Below, in pieces: positions 22,410-22,456 of a stretch of 22,456 nucleotides of DNA. The DNA lies in the NCBI GenBank assembly GCA_034437275.1, contig DAOTUD010000132.1:1-22456 (forward strand), in the 5' to 3' direction. The notes beneath the pieces were generated by a model. It was not told the origin of the DNA. It did not search any database and saw only the letters and a program-made list of their open reading frames with translations. The stretch is from TC-15 sp034437275 (lineage in GTDB: Bacteria; Chloroflexota; Anaerolineae; Aggregatilineales; Aggregatilineaceae). Both the position numbers and the translations under genes were made by a program. Position 1 is the first letter of the stretch, and every line of letters starts with the position of its first letter.

Positions 22410-22456
22410 GCGGGTGAGGGCAAAACTGGACAGTAACTTCTGCCGACCTGTACTAG

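Overview
The window looks like a chromosomal segment of a GC-rich, free-living bacterium, most likely a member of the Chloroflexota (Anaerolineae-like). That placement is an inference. It rests on the gene repertoire (a Wzz/BY-kinase fusion, a DUF951 protein next to an MGDG-synthase-type glycosyltransferase, a REC domain fused to a decayed GGDEF domain, a CbpA-type DnaJ beside HtrA), on strong codon bias towards G/C, and on short intergenic repeats rich in CCCTC/GAGGG. No rRNA, tRNA, CRISPR array, transposase or phage gene was seen. Almost all of the sequence is housekeeping or biosynthetic coding DNA.

Layout. Positions 1-3511 (+): a hairpin-rich intergenic repeat, a membrane tyrosine autokinase, a small DUF951 zinc-ribbon-like protein, a GT28/MGDG-synthase-like glycosyltransferase and a small unknown ORF. 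Positions 3517-6638 (-): a probable dnaJ(cbpA)-htrA-nadE operon with a perfect 7-1-7 palindrome upstream. Positions 6812-12442 (-): a histidine operon hisG-D-C-B-H-A whose first four junctions are all ATGA stop/start overlaps, preceded by a consensus promoter and a complete transcription attenuator. Positions 12685-14161 (+): rho with its own promoter and a leader of about 170 nt. Positions 14180-16395 (-): frr-uppS-cdsA with its own promoter, convergent with rho. Positions 16486-19492 (+): an OsmC-like protein, a response regulator and gatA, with strong intrinsic terminators after the first two. Positions 19531-21319 (-): a PH-like membrane protein followed by a membrane-anchored SGNH hydrolase. 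Positions 21433-22251 (+): pyrF, followed by another copy of the intergenic repeat.

The most interesting element is upstream of hisG, on the minus strand. A 27-codon ORF begins MIHIIHTHHHHH (seven His in the first twelve residues). It is followed by three mutually exclusive RNA pairings, the last being an intrinsic terminator just before the hisG ribosome binding site. A TTGACA-N17-TATACT promoter is placed so that transcription would be expected to start at, or within a base or two of, the A of the leader ATG. This reads as a classical ribosome-mediated his attenuator, possibly driven by a leaderless leader peptide, in a lineage where I do not know of such a system being well described.

How the genes fit together: the his genes cover six steps of histidine synthesis, but hisF, hisI and hisE are absent from the window and must lie elsewhere if the pathway is complete. 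UppS and CdsA supply the undecaprenyl carrier lipid and CDP-diacylglycerol for envelope synthesis. The glycosyltransferase and BY-kinase also point to envelope glycolipid or exopolysaccharide work. DnaJ and HtrA are protein-quality-control partners.
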